A DNA stretch of 64,000 nt from CBDCFT01 sp965216365. Lineage in GTDB: Bacteria; Pseudomonadota; Gammaproteobacteria; Arenicellales; CBDCFT01. Where the stretch lies: assembly GCA_965216365.1 (NCBI GenBank), contig CBDCFT010000027.1, positions 62,001-126,000 on the forward strand, written 5' to 3'. The notes beneath the pieces are model-generated. The model worked only from the letters and a program-made list of their open reading frames with translations. It did not search any database and was not told where the DNA came from. A program made the translations under genes and the position numbers. This document shows, one piece after another, positions 35,947 through 45,666 of the stretch. Numbering within the stretch: position 1 is the stretch's first letter; each line of letters starts with the position of its first letter.

Positions 35947-36939
35947 TTACTTGTTTTCCAAGTCTTTGTACCAAACATCGTGATGTTGTTTAGCCCAGTT
36001 GACATCCACACTTCCGCTCGTCATGCCTTCTAGCGCACCTTGAATACCCGCGCTGCCGAGATAGGTATGACCACACATCACCGCAATCCAGATGATGGAC
36101 GTCGCACCGTGTACCACGTTGGCCAGTTGCATGGTTGCGCGTGTTTGCCCGAACAGCGGAAAATCCAGTATTAATCCTGACACACAAACGGCAACACCAA
36201 TCACCAACAAACCAAACCAGTAAACAAACAACTTCTCGCCCGCGTTTACCTTACCCGACGACGGATGTTTACCTTTTACCATGCCACCGCCTTGCAAAAA
36301 CCATTGCCAGTCATGCACTTTGGGCAGATTATTCCTGAACCAGACGATGATCATGAGAAGGACGCCAACGGTGAATGCCGGGCCTGAATAATTGTGCAAG
36401 GAATACGCAAACGAAGCCCACAATGAAAAACCCTTGGCACCGAACAAGGGTATGAGAACGCTACGCCCAAACAAAAAACTCAGACCGGTGACGGCAAGAA
36501 CAATAAATAGAATCGCCGTGTACCAATGCAGAATACGTTCACTCAAACACCAGCGCTGCACGGTCTTCCTGGCCAGGCCTTTTTCCACAGCCACCGGACC
36601 GCGCACGACATAAAGTAACAACAATAACCCTATGGCACCGACCATTATCCATTTGCCAAAGAACATAATCGGACCGGACCGTATTTGGCGCCAGTTTTGA
36701 CCGCCGTTTTGAATGAGCACATTCGATTCGGGTCCCTGAACCGCACTGTAGCCGGACTTTCCTTGTCGAACACTACGCCAAAAGTCGGCTCGCGGATTCG
36801 TTTCTTTGCCGCCTTGCCCGTACGCGCTGGCAACACCGGTAACCAGGTAACTCCCGGTTGGAAGAAGAATCGCACCCAGCAAAACGATTGCCAGACTTAA
36901 TGCTAGCGTGCGTCGACTCTTTCTTCGGCGATTCCGCAT
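35947..36939 (-). CDS. Formate dehydrogenase gamma-like cytochrome b subunit (orphan)
   Basis: This protein of about 330 residues resembles FdnI/FdoI-type cytochrome b. It has an N-terminal membrane anchor, a periplasmic stretch with DFWRSVRQGKSGYSAVQG, then four further membrane helices with His ligands in SERILHWYTAILF, SLHNYSGPAF and VVHGATSIIWIAVMCGHTY. No formate dehydrogenase catalytic or Fe-S subunit is nearby, so it probably works with another complex, perhaps the adjacent multihaem cytochromes. The ATG at 36939 is used; a TTG at 36960 is possible. Confidence 0.8.
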   Translation of the reverse strand: MRNRRRKSRRTLALSLAIVLLGAILLPTGSYLVTGVASAYGQGGKETNPRADFWRSVRQGKSGYSAVQGPESNVLIQNGGQNWRQIRSGPIMFFGKWIMVGAIGLLLLLYVVRGPVAVEKGLARKTVQRWCLSERILHWYTAILFIVLAVTGLSFLFGRSVLIPLFGAKGFSLWASFAYSLHNYSGPAFTVGVLLMIIVWFRNNLPKVHDWQWFLQGGGMVKGKHPSSGKVNAGEKLFVYWFGLLVIGVAVCVSGLILDFPLFGQTRATMQLANVVHGATSIIWIAVMCGHTYLGSAGIQGALEGMTSGSVDVNWAKQHHDVWYKDLENK

Positions 36940-37038
36940 CTTATTCTGATCCTGTGCCAATCATAAGCGCCCTGAATACAAGCGTTTGGGAATATTGTTA
37001 ATCTTCTTAGCTTTAATCGTCTCGCGTCTTAATTCAAT

Positions 37039-38373
37039 TCAAATGGCAGCCCAAGAAAGCAGGGAGTCTGACAACAAGATGCCCGCCACCAACAATAATC
37101 CGGCCACCAGGTGCAAACGGATAGTGGCAGAACACGCATTAACGACTTCGCGATTACGATAGTGGGCCAACACATTTCGAATGGCGCCGACGGCGATAGG
37201 TACGCTCAAGAACATGGCCAATGCGCCCAATGGGAGGAGATCGGTCATGACCAGGATGGTTACCGATAAATAGGCGGACAACACCAACATGAGGTAACCC
37301 CAGCGTGCTGATTCGCGTCCTAAAATAACGACAAGCGTGTTTTTACCGGTAATTGCATCCGACTCGATATCCGGGAATTCGTTTACCCAAAGAATAGCCG
37401 TAGTCAGAAAACCGATCGGTATTCCGACCATAAAATCATTTATATCCACGGCCCCACTAAGACCAAATACGGTTCCCGCCACCAACAGCGGGCCGAACGC
37501 CAAACCAACACTTAATTCCCCGAGACCGCGGCGGGCGGACAAACGCAACGGAGGTGCGGTATAAAAATAGGCGAGAAAAGCACCGGCGATTCCGAAAACG
37601 AAGACCATCAATCCCTGGGCAATAAGTATGGGTGTCGCCACGAACAAGGCTATAAGCAACGAGGCGAGTGCCAGGCGCAAAGTTCCCTGTTCGGAAATCA
37701 ATCCTAATTCGATTGCGCGGCTACCCCCCGAATAAGGAACGATGTAGTCCGTATTTGCGGGATCCGTACCGCTGCGCCAATCGAAGTAGTCGTTAAATAG
37801 ATTTGCCGAGATATGCAACGCGGACGCTCCAACTAAAGCCGATAAAAACAGAACCCAGGGGAATGCACTCAGTTCCCGATTCCAATTCACCAACACCGCC
37901 CCAATCAGAATGGGCATCAGCGTTGCGGTCAAAAACGGTGCGCGGGTAATCACCAACCAGGCGAATACACGGGTGAATAAATCGATTGACGGCATCACCT
38001 CATCTACCGAAACTTCCGGTAGTGGCTCGGTAAGACCACAGTATCCGATATGCTTCTTAACACCGTTCTCACGCCGGAATGTTGGCGTAATCCGAATCCG
38101 GGCAGAAAAATGATCACCATCCTTACCGACGAAAACTGTTCGGGTTACAAATTCACCCGTGTCACGTGCTTGTTTGAGCCAGTGTTGTACATGCCCAAGC
38201 ACTACCAAACCAGGTGAAAACAACGACACCCTTTTTTTACCGACGACTTCATTCGGCGCGTAACCGAACAGTTGTTGCGCGCCATTGTTAAACGTCTCGA
38301 TACGCCCCTCTAGATCGCAGGTTATGACACTTCTAACCGGCGACCCATGGTCTCGATTGTGCTTTTGCGACAT
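37039..38373 (-). CDS. PAS domain fused to a UbiA/MenA-type prenyltransferase
   Basis: The first about 110 residues form a PAS domain (VITCDLEGRIETFNNGAQQL, FGYAPNEVVGKKR, ending with a PAC-like FRRENGVKKHIGYCG). From about residue 140 to the end it is a polytopic UbiA-family prenyltransferase with both Asp-rich motifs: NDYFDWRSGTDPANTD near residue 193 and NEFPDIESDAITGKN near 335. The best match by motif is MenA-type 1,4-dihydroxy-2-naphthoate prenyltransferase. A sensory PAS domain on a quinone-biosynthesis enzyme is unusual. The frame is open through the joint with no sign of a shift. The start is uncertain: ATG at 38373 or TTG at 38400. It lies in the same direction as the multihaem genes. 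Confidence 0.85.
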   Translation of the reverse strand: MSQKHNRDHGSPVRSVITCDLEGRIETFNNGAQQLFGYAPNEVVGKKRVSLFSPGLVVLGHVQHWLKQARDTGEFVTRTVFVGKDGDHFSARIRITPTFRRENGVKKHIGYCGLTEPLPEVSVDEVMPSIDLFTRVFAWLVITRAPFLTATLMPILIGAVLVNWNRELSAFPWVLFLSALVGASALHISANLFNDYFDWRSGTDPANTDYIVPYSGGSRAIELGLISEQGTLRLALASLLIALFVATPILIAQGLMVFVFGIAGAFLAYFYTAPPLRLSARRGLGELSVGLAFGPLLVAGTVFGLSGAVDINDFMVGIPIGFLTTAILWVNEFPDIESDAITGKNTLVVILGRESARWGYLMLVLSAYLSVTILVMTDLLPLGALAMFLSVPIAVGAIRNVLAHYRNREVVNACSATIRLHLVAGLLLVAGILLSDSLLSWAAI

Positions 38374-38400
38374 TGATCTTGCGCTATCGTGAATGGTCAA

Positions 38401-38706
38401 GGTCTGTTATCCGAATCCATTATGTCTTCGCCTCCACCCTATGCGTCCCCGGTGGCAATCAAAACGCACGGATTTGCGTTTCCCGCTTGGTAAGTTCGGT
38501 TGCTTGGTCAGCAGGGCTGACGGCAGTGTAATAGTGCATATCTCACCGACAAAAAGCGACGCCTTGTAGTCCGCTACATTTCACATTCTTATTACCACTA
38601 GCGAAAGGCTTGGCCTTGATAAACTGTACCCAAGGTGAGTTGGAATTGCCAGGAGTTACACGACGCAAAATTCCAGCCGATTATCGGGAGAGACCCGGTT
38701 CCGCAA
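38401..38706. other. 306-base gap without a recognised gene
   Basis: No convincing open frame, hairpin or regulatory box was seen between the PAS-UbiA gene and the cytochrome b gene. Confidence 0.4.
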
Positions 38707-39538
38707 CTAATGGATGTTAATGAACTGACTGTAATAGCCACCGGCGATCAACAAATACAGGCCGAGGGCGATCACCGCATAACCGAAAATAAAGTACAGT
38801 ACGCGATACCACGTAGCGGGCGCGTTTGCACTCATTTGTTCAAGCCTGTTCTCACGTTTTAATCGCTTAATCCAGTCCGGTTTCTCTTCTTCCGCCTCGT
38901 CTACTGAAACGCTTCCGGAAAACATGACTTCGTTGAGCGGGAACGTTGAACGGCGGAAATGCCCGATCAGCAGGTGGACAATGATGATATAGGTAACGGC
39001 TAGCACCGCCTCGGCGCGGTGAAAAAGCAGTGCCACATTGAGCACCCAACCCGGCAGCAGACGGCTGGTTTCAACAGGATAAATAAGCATCAAGACCGGA
39101 GATAAACAGCAACGGTACACCCCAGAATACTGCCCAGTAGTCAAACTTCTCCCAATAATTCCAGCGTTCGAATTGCGGAGACTTGGCCAGACCAAAGAAC
39201 CAGGCTATACGTTGCCCGAACTCCTTGAAGTCCCGCCAGGTCGGCACCAGGGAATCGGGACCAAACAGACTGTGTCCCGGGTGACGCCAATCGAGCCGAA
39301 ATAACACCACAGCAATGTGAAATACAAAACCGCCGGTCATCAGCCAACCGGCCCAGATGTGGATTAGGGTAGCGCTATCGTACCCGCCGAATAAATCGAG
39401 AATTGCCTGACCCCAGCCCGTGGCGAAATACATGCGGCCGGTTCCGGTCACTGTCAGCAGCATGAAAGTCAGAATCAGCAATACGTGCGTGAATCGATCA
39501 AGCACGCCAAATCGCCGAATACGGGGTGCGGTGCCCAT
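38707..39538 (-). CDS. Di-haem cytochrome b subunit (one-base frameshift)
   Basis: The gene starts at the ATG at 39538, directly after the stop of the trihaem gene. The first part has four helices typical of Ni/Fe-hydrogenase or thiosulfate-reductase type cytochrome b: RFGVLDRFTHVLLILTFML, TLIHIWAGWLMTGGFVFHI. It breaks near 39,092 after LLFISGL, and continues one frame over as MLIYPVETSRLLPGW with further helices containing FHRAEAVLAVTYIIIVHLLIGHF. An extra base in a CTTG run explains it. The C-terminus has one more membrane helix (residues FIFGYAVIALGLYLLI). It would carry quinone electrons for the multihaem proteins encoded just upstream. Confidence 0.82.
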
Positions 39539-39540
39539 GA

Positions 39541-40221
39541 TCAGGACTTCGCTTTCTTCTTGACGAACCATTCTCTTATCCACCAACCCACACTATGGGG
39601 AAGGAACACGATAAAAACACCCACGATGAGCCAGAACATAAGCCGGTCGCTGAAAAACAAAGCCGGAAAGGTGGTGCGAGTTTCCGAACCGCTGGGGGGC
39701 GGTTGGTGTATGACATAGGTGGCAAACGAAGCGCCCGCACCTTCGTGGCATTTTGCGCACACATAAGCATGTCTGCGAATAGGATTCAGGCGGGAGAAAT
39801 AGTGCGCCACGGAAGCGATCGGATCGGGACCGTGACACTGGCGACAGGTATTGTTGGCACGAACGGTATGCAGATTGGCGGCGGACTGTTCATGACATGC
39901 CACGCATTTTCGATAGGAATAGTCACCTATGCCCGCGTGGGCATCGGCTCGTGACGCACGACGGTAAGTGTCCGGTTGAGCAGGGCCATAGCGCAGAATC
40001 GTTTCGGTCCCACCGGTTTCGTGGCGGCCGGAACTCTCCAGTTGGTCCCGGTAACGGCGCACCGCCGCGGCCGCATCGTCAGAACCGTGCACTACCGTAC
40101 CCTGCGCGTAGCGATCACCACTGTACTGCTGCGCTAAAATCAACTGCGGTGCAAGTAGCATCAGTGCGAACAAACATGCCACAGACTTGCCCTGTATTCT
40201 CCCGCTTGACCTGCCGCCCAC
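39541..40221 (-). CDS. Membrane-anchored trihaem cytochrome c
   Basis: This 226-residue protein has a signal peptide (ending LILAQ), three haem sites (CVACH, CRQCH and CAKCH) in residues about 105-165, and a C-terminal membrane helix (LMFWLIVGVFIVFLP) ending in a basic tail KKKAKS. It therefore faces the periplasm. It sits between an octahaem lipoprotein gene and a cytochrome b gene in a tight operon. Confidence 0.85.
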   Translation of the reverse strand: MGGRSSGRIQGKSVACLFALMLLAPQLILAQQYSGDRYAQGTVVHGSDDAAAAVRRYRDQLESSGRHETGGTETILRYGPAQPDTYRRASRADAHAGIGDYSYRKCVACHEQSAANLHTVRANNTCRQCHGPDPIASVAHYFSRLNPIRRHAYVCAKCHEGAGASFATYVIHQPPPSGSETRTTFPALFFSDRLMFWLIVGVFIVFLPHSVGWWIREWFVKKKAKS

Positions 40222-40240
40222 GATGGGGTGCTCCGCCTGC

Positions 40241-41516
40241 TTAACCGCCGCTGCTGGTAGTCTGTTGGGACGGCGCCGTCGCGACCTTTGGCTTACGTTG
40301 AATCAGTTCGTCGTAACGCTGTTGCAGTTGCTCGAGATCTTCATCCTTGTGTCTGTGACAGGTTTGGCACGAATTGGGGATGTCCGGATTCCTCAAGGTA
40401 TCCTCGGGTAACAGTGTTACGAACACATGGCTGTGTATATCACCGGATTCTGCGCTCTTGGCGATGCGCGGCATATGACAACCGACACAATTAGCGAAAG
40501 AATGAATGGCGTGCGGGCCTTCCTTATTCATCTGTTCGTGACATTCAAAACATACCTTGGAGCCCTTGGCATAAGTCTGCGAACGCACCGGAGCAGCTCC
40601 CAGTTGGTGCGAGAAATGACAGGACAAGCAGGTGACGCCTTCCTTGTAATGTTTCGATTGCTGCCAGTCGATGTATTGCTGGTGATGGCCCTTGGCGAAC
40701 TCGTTGGCATAGACATGCTTAACATCGCCGGCTTCGAACGAAGTCGACTCATAGTAACTGGTTAACGCCTTGCCCGGCTCATAACCCACCGGCCAACTGG
40801 AACCGTCGACCAGTTTGGATTTGCCGCGATTGTGACAGGAACCGCAAATCTGCACCGCCACACCCATAGTCAATTTTTCTGGGTTTACAATAGTCTGTCG
40901 TTTTTGGAAAACAGCGGTCTTCGGTAGCGCAGCGTGCCACGAACCGGGTCCGTGACAAGACTCGCAACCCACACCCGGCTCCACAAAAGTTTTACTTTCC
41001 AGATTGACACCGGTGGCGTGACAACCCCCGCACTTCTTGAGCCAAGGCCGCTCCTTCCAGTCGTGTTCGTGGTAATTGACGAAGCGGTCTGTATCCACAT
41101 TGTATTGCACGGGGGAAATATATAGATCGTCGTCCTGCTTGATTATAAAACGCTGTTTCCACTGACTGCCGATGGTATACAAAATGTCTTCGGGCTTGGG
41201 GATGAAAATCTCTTCCGCAGGAACTTTGAGTCCTTCTTTCTTCTTGAGATCCTCGCGGATTCTCTGCTCATCGAATTTGACCACCAAGGCGTCCGGGTTT
41301 GCCTTGGCATCCTGGGTCATACGACTGTGCACAGTTTTTTGCCACGCGTCATAGTGCTCGAGGTGACATGTCTTGCACACATCCGAACCGACATATGCTT
41401 TGGGCACAGACAACACGGCATCGACATCGACCATTTGCTTTTCGCCGGTACAGCTTGTGAGGAAGAAGGATTAAGCCACCGAAAACAAACGCCTTAGCAG
41501 TGCTTTTGATCGTCAT
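40241..41516 (-). CDS. Octahaem cytochrome c lipoprotein (frameshift in signal peptide)
   Basis: Eight CxxCH sites are visible: CKTCH, CGGCH, CESCH, CGSCH, CLSCH, CFECH, CVGCH and CQTCH. The start is the ATG at 41516 (GGAGGAATGAC upstream), giving MTIKSTAKAFVFGGLILL; one frame over this continues LTSCTGEKQMVDVD, a lipobox, so a one-base indel near 41,450 breaks the frame. The mature protein is about 400 residues and ends in a Ser/Thr/Gln-rich tail. The fold between sites (YTIGSQWKQRFIIKQ, HDWKERPWLKKCGGCH) resembles multihaem cytochromes of dissimilatory electron transfer. The substrate is unknown. An FNR box stands upstream. Confidence 0.85.
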
Positions 41517-41628
41517 GTCATTCCTCCTTTTGGAATGGGTCGCTCGATCCGAACTATCGAGCAGTTAATCTCTGCCTGGTCTTGATGAAGAATTTTACAC
41601 CTACTCACAAGAGCATTGAACATGACAC

Positions 41629-41642
41629 TTGATCTAGATCAA
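41629..41642. promoter_or_regulatory. FNR/ANR-type box for the leftward multihaem operon
   Basis: TTGATCTAGATCAA is a perfect palindromic FNR site about 115 bases before the octahaem start. Confidence 0.75.
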
Positions 41643-41764
41643 GTTTTTAAGTGAGAAAACGAGTCAGCAAAACAAATTAGGTTTGCGTTACCGGCGTGAT
41701 GCCGCACATTTTTGCCTTTCCAAATTAAGGAACGATAAAAAGTTCGCCAGTTATTGCCGAATAC

Positions 41765-41778
41765 TTGACAAGGATCAA
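41765..41778. promoter_or_regulatory. FNR/ANR-type box for the rightward multihaem operon
   Basis: TTGACAAGGATCAA lies about 66 bases before the tetrahaem start at 41844 and fits the FNR consensus with one change. The rest of the 327-base gap shows nothing else. Confidence 0.65.
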
Positions 41779-41843
41779 GTCCTACGTGCGGTGAATGATG
41801 TTCTAATTTTCATTTGCATCCTGATAATTTATGTTTACGGAGG

Positions 41844-42440
41844 ATGGAGGTTATAAGAAAAAAATTTGTGTTGGTTATCCTCGGATGCGCAATATGGTTA
41901 ACCGGCACTGCCGACGCCGAAGACCTGCCCGGGGAGTTGCTGTTCGAGGGCTACCCCGATGCTCCGGCATTTACGGTAGTCTCCCGTGAATTGAAAGCGA
42001 GACACCGGCGCTGTTCTCGATGCCACGATAAGATGGACCCCAATCCGACCATTCGCGAACTCGAAGACGCTCCCCATGTCGACGGTATCAGTCATGGTAA
42101 CGGTCACATCTGGTGTCTGGTTTGTCACGATGAACAAGAACGGGAAAGTTTGCGTACGCTACTGGGAGAAAAGCTGGCATTCACGCAAGCCTACGTCGTG
42201 TGCGGATCGTGTCATGCAAACCGGGAAAAGGATTGGTATTTTGGGGGACATGGAAAAAGACTAAGCAACTGGCAGGGAGAACGGGTTATTTACAACTGCA
42301 CCTATTGCCACGACCCGCACGAACCCGCCATCGAACCACGCGAACCCAAACCACCGCCATCGATAAGAGCAGGATTGCAGTCGATGCAAAACGACCAGCA
42401 TACCGACGTGCCAGAGCAATCCGAAAGCAGGATCAAGTAG
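41844..42440 (+). CDS. Exported tetrahaem cytochrome c
   Basis: This 198-residue protein has a signal peptide (IRKKFVLVILGCAIWLTG, ending ADAE) and four haem sites: CSRCH, CLVCH, CGSCH and CTYCH. It opens a rightward operon of tetrahaem, Fe-S protein, NrfD and pentahaem genes. The likely role is passing electrons between the quinone-reactive NrfD/Fe-S pair and periplasmic partners. The start at 41844 has a GGAGG directly before it, which is unusually close. Confidence 0.85.
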   Translation: MEVIRKKFVLVILGCAIWLTGTADAEDLPGELLFEGYPDAPAFTVVSRELKARHRRCSRCHDKMDPNPTIRELEDAPHVDGISHGNGHIWCLVCHDEQERESLRTLLGEKLAFTQAYVVCGSCHANREKDWYFGGHGKRLSNWQGERVIYNCTYCHDPHEPAIEPREPKPPPSIRAGLQSMQNDQHTDVPEQSESRIK

Positions 42441-42447
42441 AACAGCA

Positions 42448-43380
42448 ATGACTTACGATAAAAAACTTAAAGCTGAAACGTCGGCAGTAAATTACTCACG
42501 CCGGAAGTTCCTCAGCAAACTGGGCGTGGCCGGCGCGGCAAGTTCAATGGTCGGTCCGGCGTGGGGAGGACAAAGCATGCAGGACGCAATCGGCGACTTC
42601 TTTCAAGATCATTACCAACGCATGACCAAGCAGGAAATCGATGAAGCGTTGGCGCGTATAGAACGCAAGGCAAAACAGCGGTACGGAGTAGATATCAAAT
42701 GCGAAAACACGCCGCCCCAGGAAGGCGTGGTGTTCGGTTATGCGCTTAATATTTCCAAGTGCAAGGGTTATCGCGATTGCGTGTACGGTTGCATAGAAGA
42801 AAACAACCAGGGCCGCGATTCCCAACTGCAATACATACGAGTGCTGGAAATGAACAGGGGAACCATGAACCTTGAGGAGTCGGACCACTACTATGACTCT
42901 AAAAAAGTACCCGCCGACGGCAAGTATTATCTGCCGGTGCAATGCATGCAATGCGATGATCCACCTTGCGTCAAAGCATGCCCGGTGGAGGCGACCTGGA
43001 TGGAACCGGACGGCATCGTAGCGATCGACTACGACTGGTGTATTGGCTGCCGTTACTGTATGACCGCCTGCCCGTATTGGGCGCGCCACTTTAACTGGAA
43101 CACACCCAGCATTCCCGCCGAAGAACTCAACCCGAACACCCACTACCTGGGTAACAGACCACGTCCCAAAGGTGTGGTAGAAAAATGCCATTTCTGCATC
43201 CAGCGAACACGCAAAGGACAACAACCCGCGTGTATGGAAGCCTGTCCGACCGGCGCACGCATATTCGGCAACCTGTTGGACCCAGACAGCGAGATACGCT
43301 ACGTGCTGGATAACAAAACTGTCTTTCGACTGAAAGAAGATCTTGGGACAGAACCCAAGTTCTGGTATTTCACCGACTGA
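42448..43380 (+). CDS. Exported Fe-S electron-transfer subunit (HybA/DmsB-like)
   Basis: This 310-residue protein has a Tat signal (SRRKFLSKLGVAGAASS) and four [4Fe-4S] motifs of the DmsB/PhsB/HybA type: CKGYRDCVYGC, CMQCDDPPCVKACP, CIGCRYCMTACPY and CHFCIQRTRKGQQPACMEACP in two parts. It carries electrons between a membrane NrfD-type quinone module and periplasmic haems. It begins 7 bases after the tetrahaem gene and is followed by the NrfD gene. No molybdenum catalytic subunit is encoded nearby. Confidence 0.88.
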   Translation: MTYDKKLKAETSAVNYSRRKFLSKLGVAGAASSMVGPAWGGQSMQDAIGDFFQDHYQRMTKQEIDEALARIERKAKQRYGVDIKCENTPPQEGVVFGYALNISKCKGYRDCVYGCIEENNQGRDSQLQYIRVLEMNRGTMNLEESDHYYDSKKVPADGKYYLPVQCMQCDDPPCVKACPVEATWMEPDGIVAIDYDWCIGCRYCMTACPYWARHFNWNTPSIPAEELNPNTHYLGNRPRPKGVVEKCHFCIQRTRKGQQPACMEACPTGARIFGNLLDPDSEIRYVLDNKTVFRLKEDLGTEPKFWYFTD

Positions 43381-43390
43381 GGCCGGCGGC

Positions 43391-44644
43391 GTGCTCCCCA
43401 TACGATTCGTATTCGATGCCTTGCGCCCGGTATTTCGCGGTGGATTGCTGTACTGGAGCTGGATCGCGTTATTACTTGCGGCCGCACTAATTGGCATCTG
43501 GTTTTATGTAAACCAACTGCAAAATGGACTGATTGTCACCGGTATGAGTGACCAGGTGTCGTGGGGTTTTTATATTTCGAACTTTGCGTTCCTGGTCGGC
43601 ATTGCGGCGTCCGCGGTGTTACTGGTGATACCCGCCTATATTTTTCACCGGCAAGACATCAAACAGGTGGTCTTACTCGGCGAGGGCATGGCGGTGGCGG
43701 CTGTGATCATGGCCATGTTATTCGTGGTGGTCGACCTGGGCAGGCCTGATCGCATCTGGCACATGATCCCCGTTCTCGGGCGTTTTAACTTTCCTGTCTC
43801 GCTGTTAGCCTGGGATGTCGTCGTCTTGTCCGGTTATCTGCTGCTCAATCTGGCGGTCCCTTTATACATTCACTATTGTCATTACCAAAACCGCGAACCG
43901 AACTATAAACTCTACTTTCCGCTGATCGTAGTGGCCATGTTCTGGGCAATCTCCATACACACCGTCACGGCGTTTTTATTTTCCGCCAATCCCGCACGAC
44001 CGTTCTGGCATACCGCCTTACTGGGGCCGCGGTTTATCGCATCGGCATTTGTGTCGGGGCCGGCTTTAATCATTATCACCATGCAGTTAATTCGTAAACT
44101 AACTCGCTACCCGGTCAGCCAGGGCGTCATTTCCACCACGGCGTTGGTCATGACCGTAGCGTTGCAGATCAATTTGTTTTTCGTCGGTGCGGAGTTGTTC
44201 ACCGACTTTTATAACGAGGGGACACACGCCGCCTCAATACACTATTTGTTTTTAGGTCTGCACGGCTTCGACGCACTGCGTGTGTGGATTTGGACTGCTT
44301 TGATATTCAATATCGCAGCGCTGGTCATTCTTATGATTCATCCACTACGCAAGAATATAGTGACCTTGAATATCGCCTGTGTATTGACCTTCGTCGGCAT
44401 CTGGATTGAGAAAGGCATGGGCTTGGTAGTGCCCGGTTTTATTCCAACACCGCTGGGCGAGATATTCGAATACTCACCGACGGTGACGGAGCTCGCGGTC
44501 TCGCTCGGAATCTGGGCAATCGGTTTATTGATATTTACCGTACTCGCCAAAGCCAGTATTCCCATTGAGCTTGGCGATGTCCGCCAATCAAGCGCCAACC
44601 GTACACCGCAACACACCAGTACATTACCTAAACTGCAAACCTGA
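43391..44644 (+). CDS. NrfD/PsrC-family quinone-interacting membrane subunit
   Basis: This protein of about 417 residues has eight to ten hydrophobic helices. The early VSWGFYISNFAFLVGIAAS and the DLGRPDRIWHM loop are typical NrfD/HybB features, and Glu/His-bearing helices follow. The GTG at 43391, 10 bases after the Fe-S gene stop, is the likely start (VLPIRFVFDALRPVF). It should oxidise or reduce quinone and pair with the Fe-S subunit. Confidence 0.87.
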   Translation: MLPIRFVFDALRPVFRGGLLYWSWIALLLAAALIGIWFYVNQLQNGLIVTGMSDQVSWGFYISNFAFLVGIAASAVLLVIPAYIFHRQDIKQVVLLGEGMAVAAVIMAMLFVVVDLGRPDRIWHMIPVLGRFNFPVSLLAWDVVVLSGYLLLNLAVPLYIHYCHYQNREPNYKLYFPLIVVAMFWAISIHTVTAFLFSANPARPFWHTALLGPRFIASAFVSGPALIIITMQLIRKLTRYPVSQGVISTTALVMTVALQINLFFVGAELFTDFYNEGTHAASIHYLFLGLHGFDALRVWIWTALIFNIAALVILMIHPLRKNIVTLNIACVLTFVGIWIEKGMGLVVPGFIPTPLGEIFEYSPTVTELAVSLGIWAIGLLIFTVLAKASIPIELGDVRQSSANRTPQHTSTLPKLQT

Positions 44645-44649
44645 TTGTC

Positions 44650-45439
44650 ATGAATAGTTCGTATCGTCGCACCATCGTCAGTACCTGGATCATCTTTTTG
44701 GTTATGCTTTGGATGGCCTTGTTCAACGGTTACGCTAAAGCTGAGCTAAGCAGTTGTGAAAATTGTCATAAGGACGCGAAGTTTTTCGTGGAGAACCGCA
44801 AGGTTCACCAATACTATCAGGACTGGTTGACGTCGCCCCACCAGGCGGCTGGCCTGGCATGCAATGACTGTCATGGCGGCAATCCGCAAAGCGACGACAC
44901 CGATACGGCACATCAAGGTGTATTTTCCACCTCCGATTCGAGGAGCCGGGTGTTCTACCAACAACAACCGCAGACTTGCGGAGAATGTCACGCTGAGGAG
45001 ACCGAACTGTTCGAACGAAGCGATCACTACCAGGGACTGTTGGATCAGCTTGATGCGCCGACCTGCTCCACCTGCCACCGTGCCATGAACCGCAGACCTT
45101 ACTACCAGGATCTGATCGAGAACACGTGTAGAACCTGCCACTATGAGAATAATGAAGACGACCTTCCGCTGGTGGCGGACAGAGCGGAGCAAACACTGCA
45201 TCGAATGAATGTTTCCAAGGGCTATCTCAACTGGAGCAGCCTTGTATTTCCGCTCGCTGGGCTGGCCCGACGACTCCAAAACCACCATCGATGCGTTAGA
45301 GACGGAGTTCCATGACATACTCACGGTTATACACCGGTTCAATCTGAGAAGATCGGACCGGGCGTCAGTTGCGCTGCTTACGAAATTAAAATTGCTGTAT
45401 CAACAAGTCTCGGAACAAACAGACGACAAAAGCGAATAA
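44650..45439 (+). CDS. Exported pentahaem cytochrome c (one-base frameshift near the C-terminus)
   Basis: The frame from 44650 has a signal peptide (FLVMLWMALFNGYAKAE) and five haem sites: CENCH, CNDCH, CGECH, CSTCH and CRTCH. After KGYLNWSSL the frame drifts to a nonsense tail ending at 45315; one frame over, YFRSLGWPDDSKTTIDALE continues to 45439 as a helical C-terminus. An extra base near 45,242 explains this. It begins 5 bases after the NrfD gene stop and completes the rightward operon. Confidence 0.83.
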
Positions 45440-45666
45440 TGGCACGTATGCAAACCCTTGTGGGTTTGAAAAAAATTCTTTGTAAGCCACGTCTACACAA
45501 CGAAGAACATGTCGCGGACTGCCAAAGCAAAACGGTCTTAACAAAACACACTCCATCGAATGGTCGCCCACTATTGCCTTCGTGGATATTGCGCGTTGAT
45601 TGGCATCGAGAACTAACGGTCTGAGTTTCTCGGTGAGTTCATTCGAATCAGGGGAACGGCAAGCAA

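Noticed and set aside
35947..36939. A full formate dehydrogenase operon
   Set aside because: Only the gamma-like cytochrome b subunit is present; no alpha or beta subunit gene is nearby.
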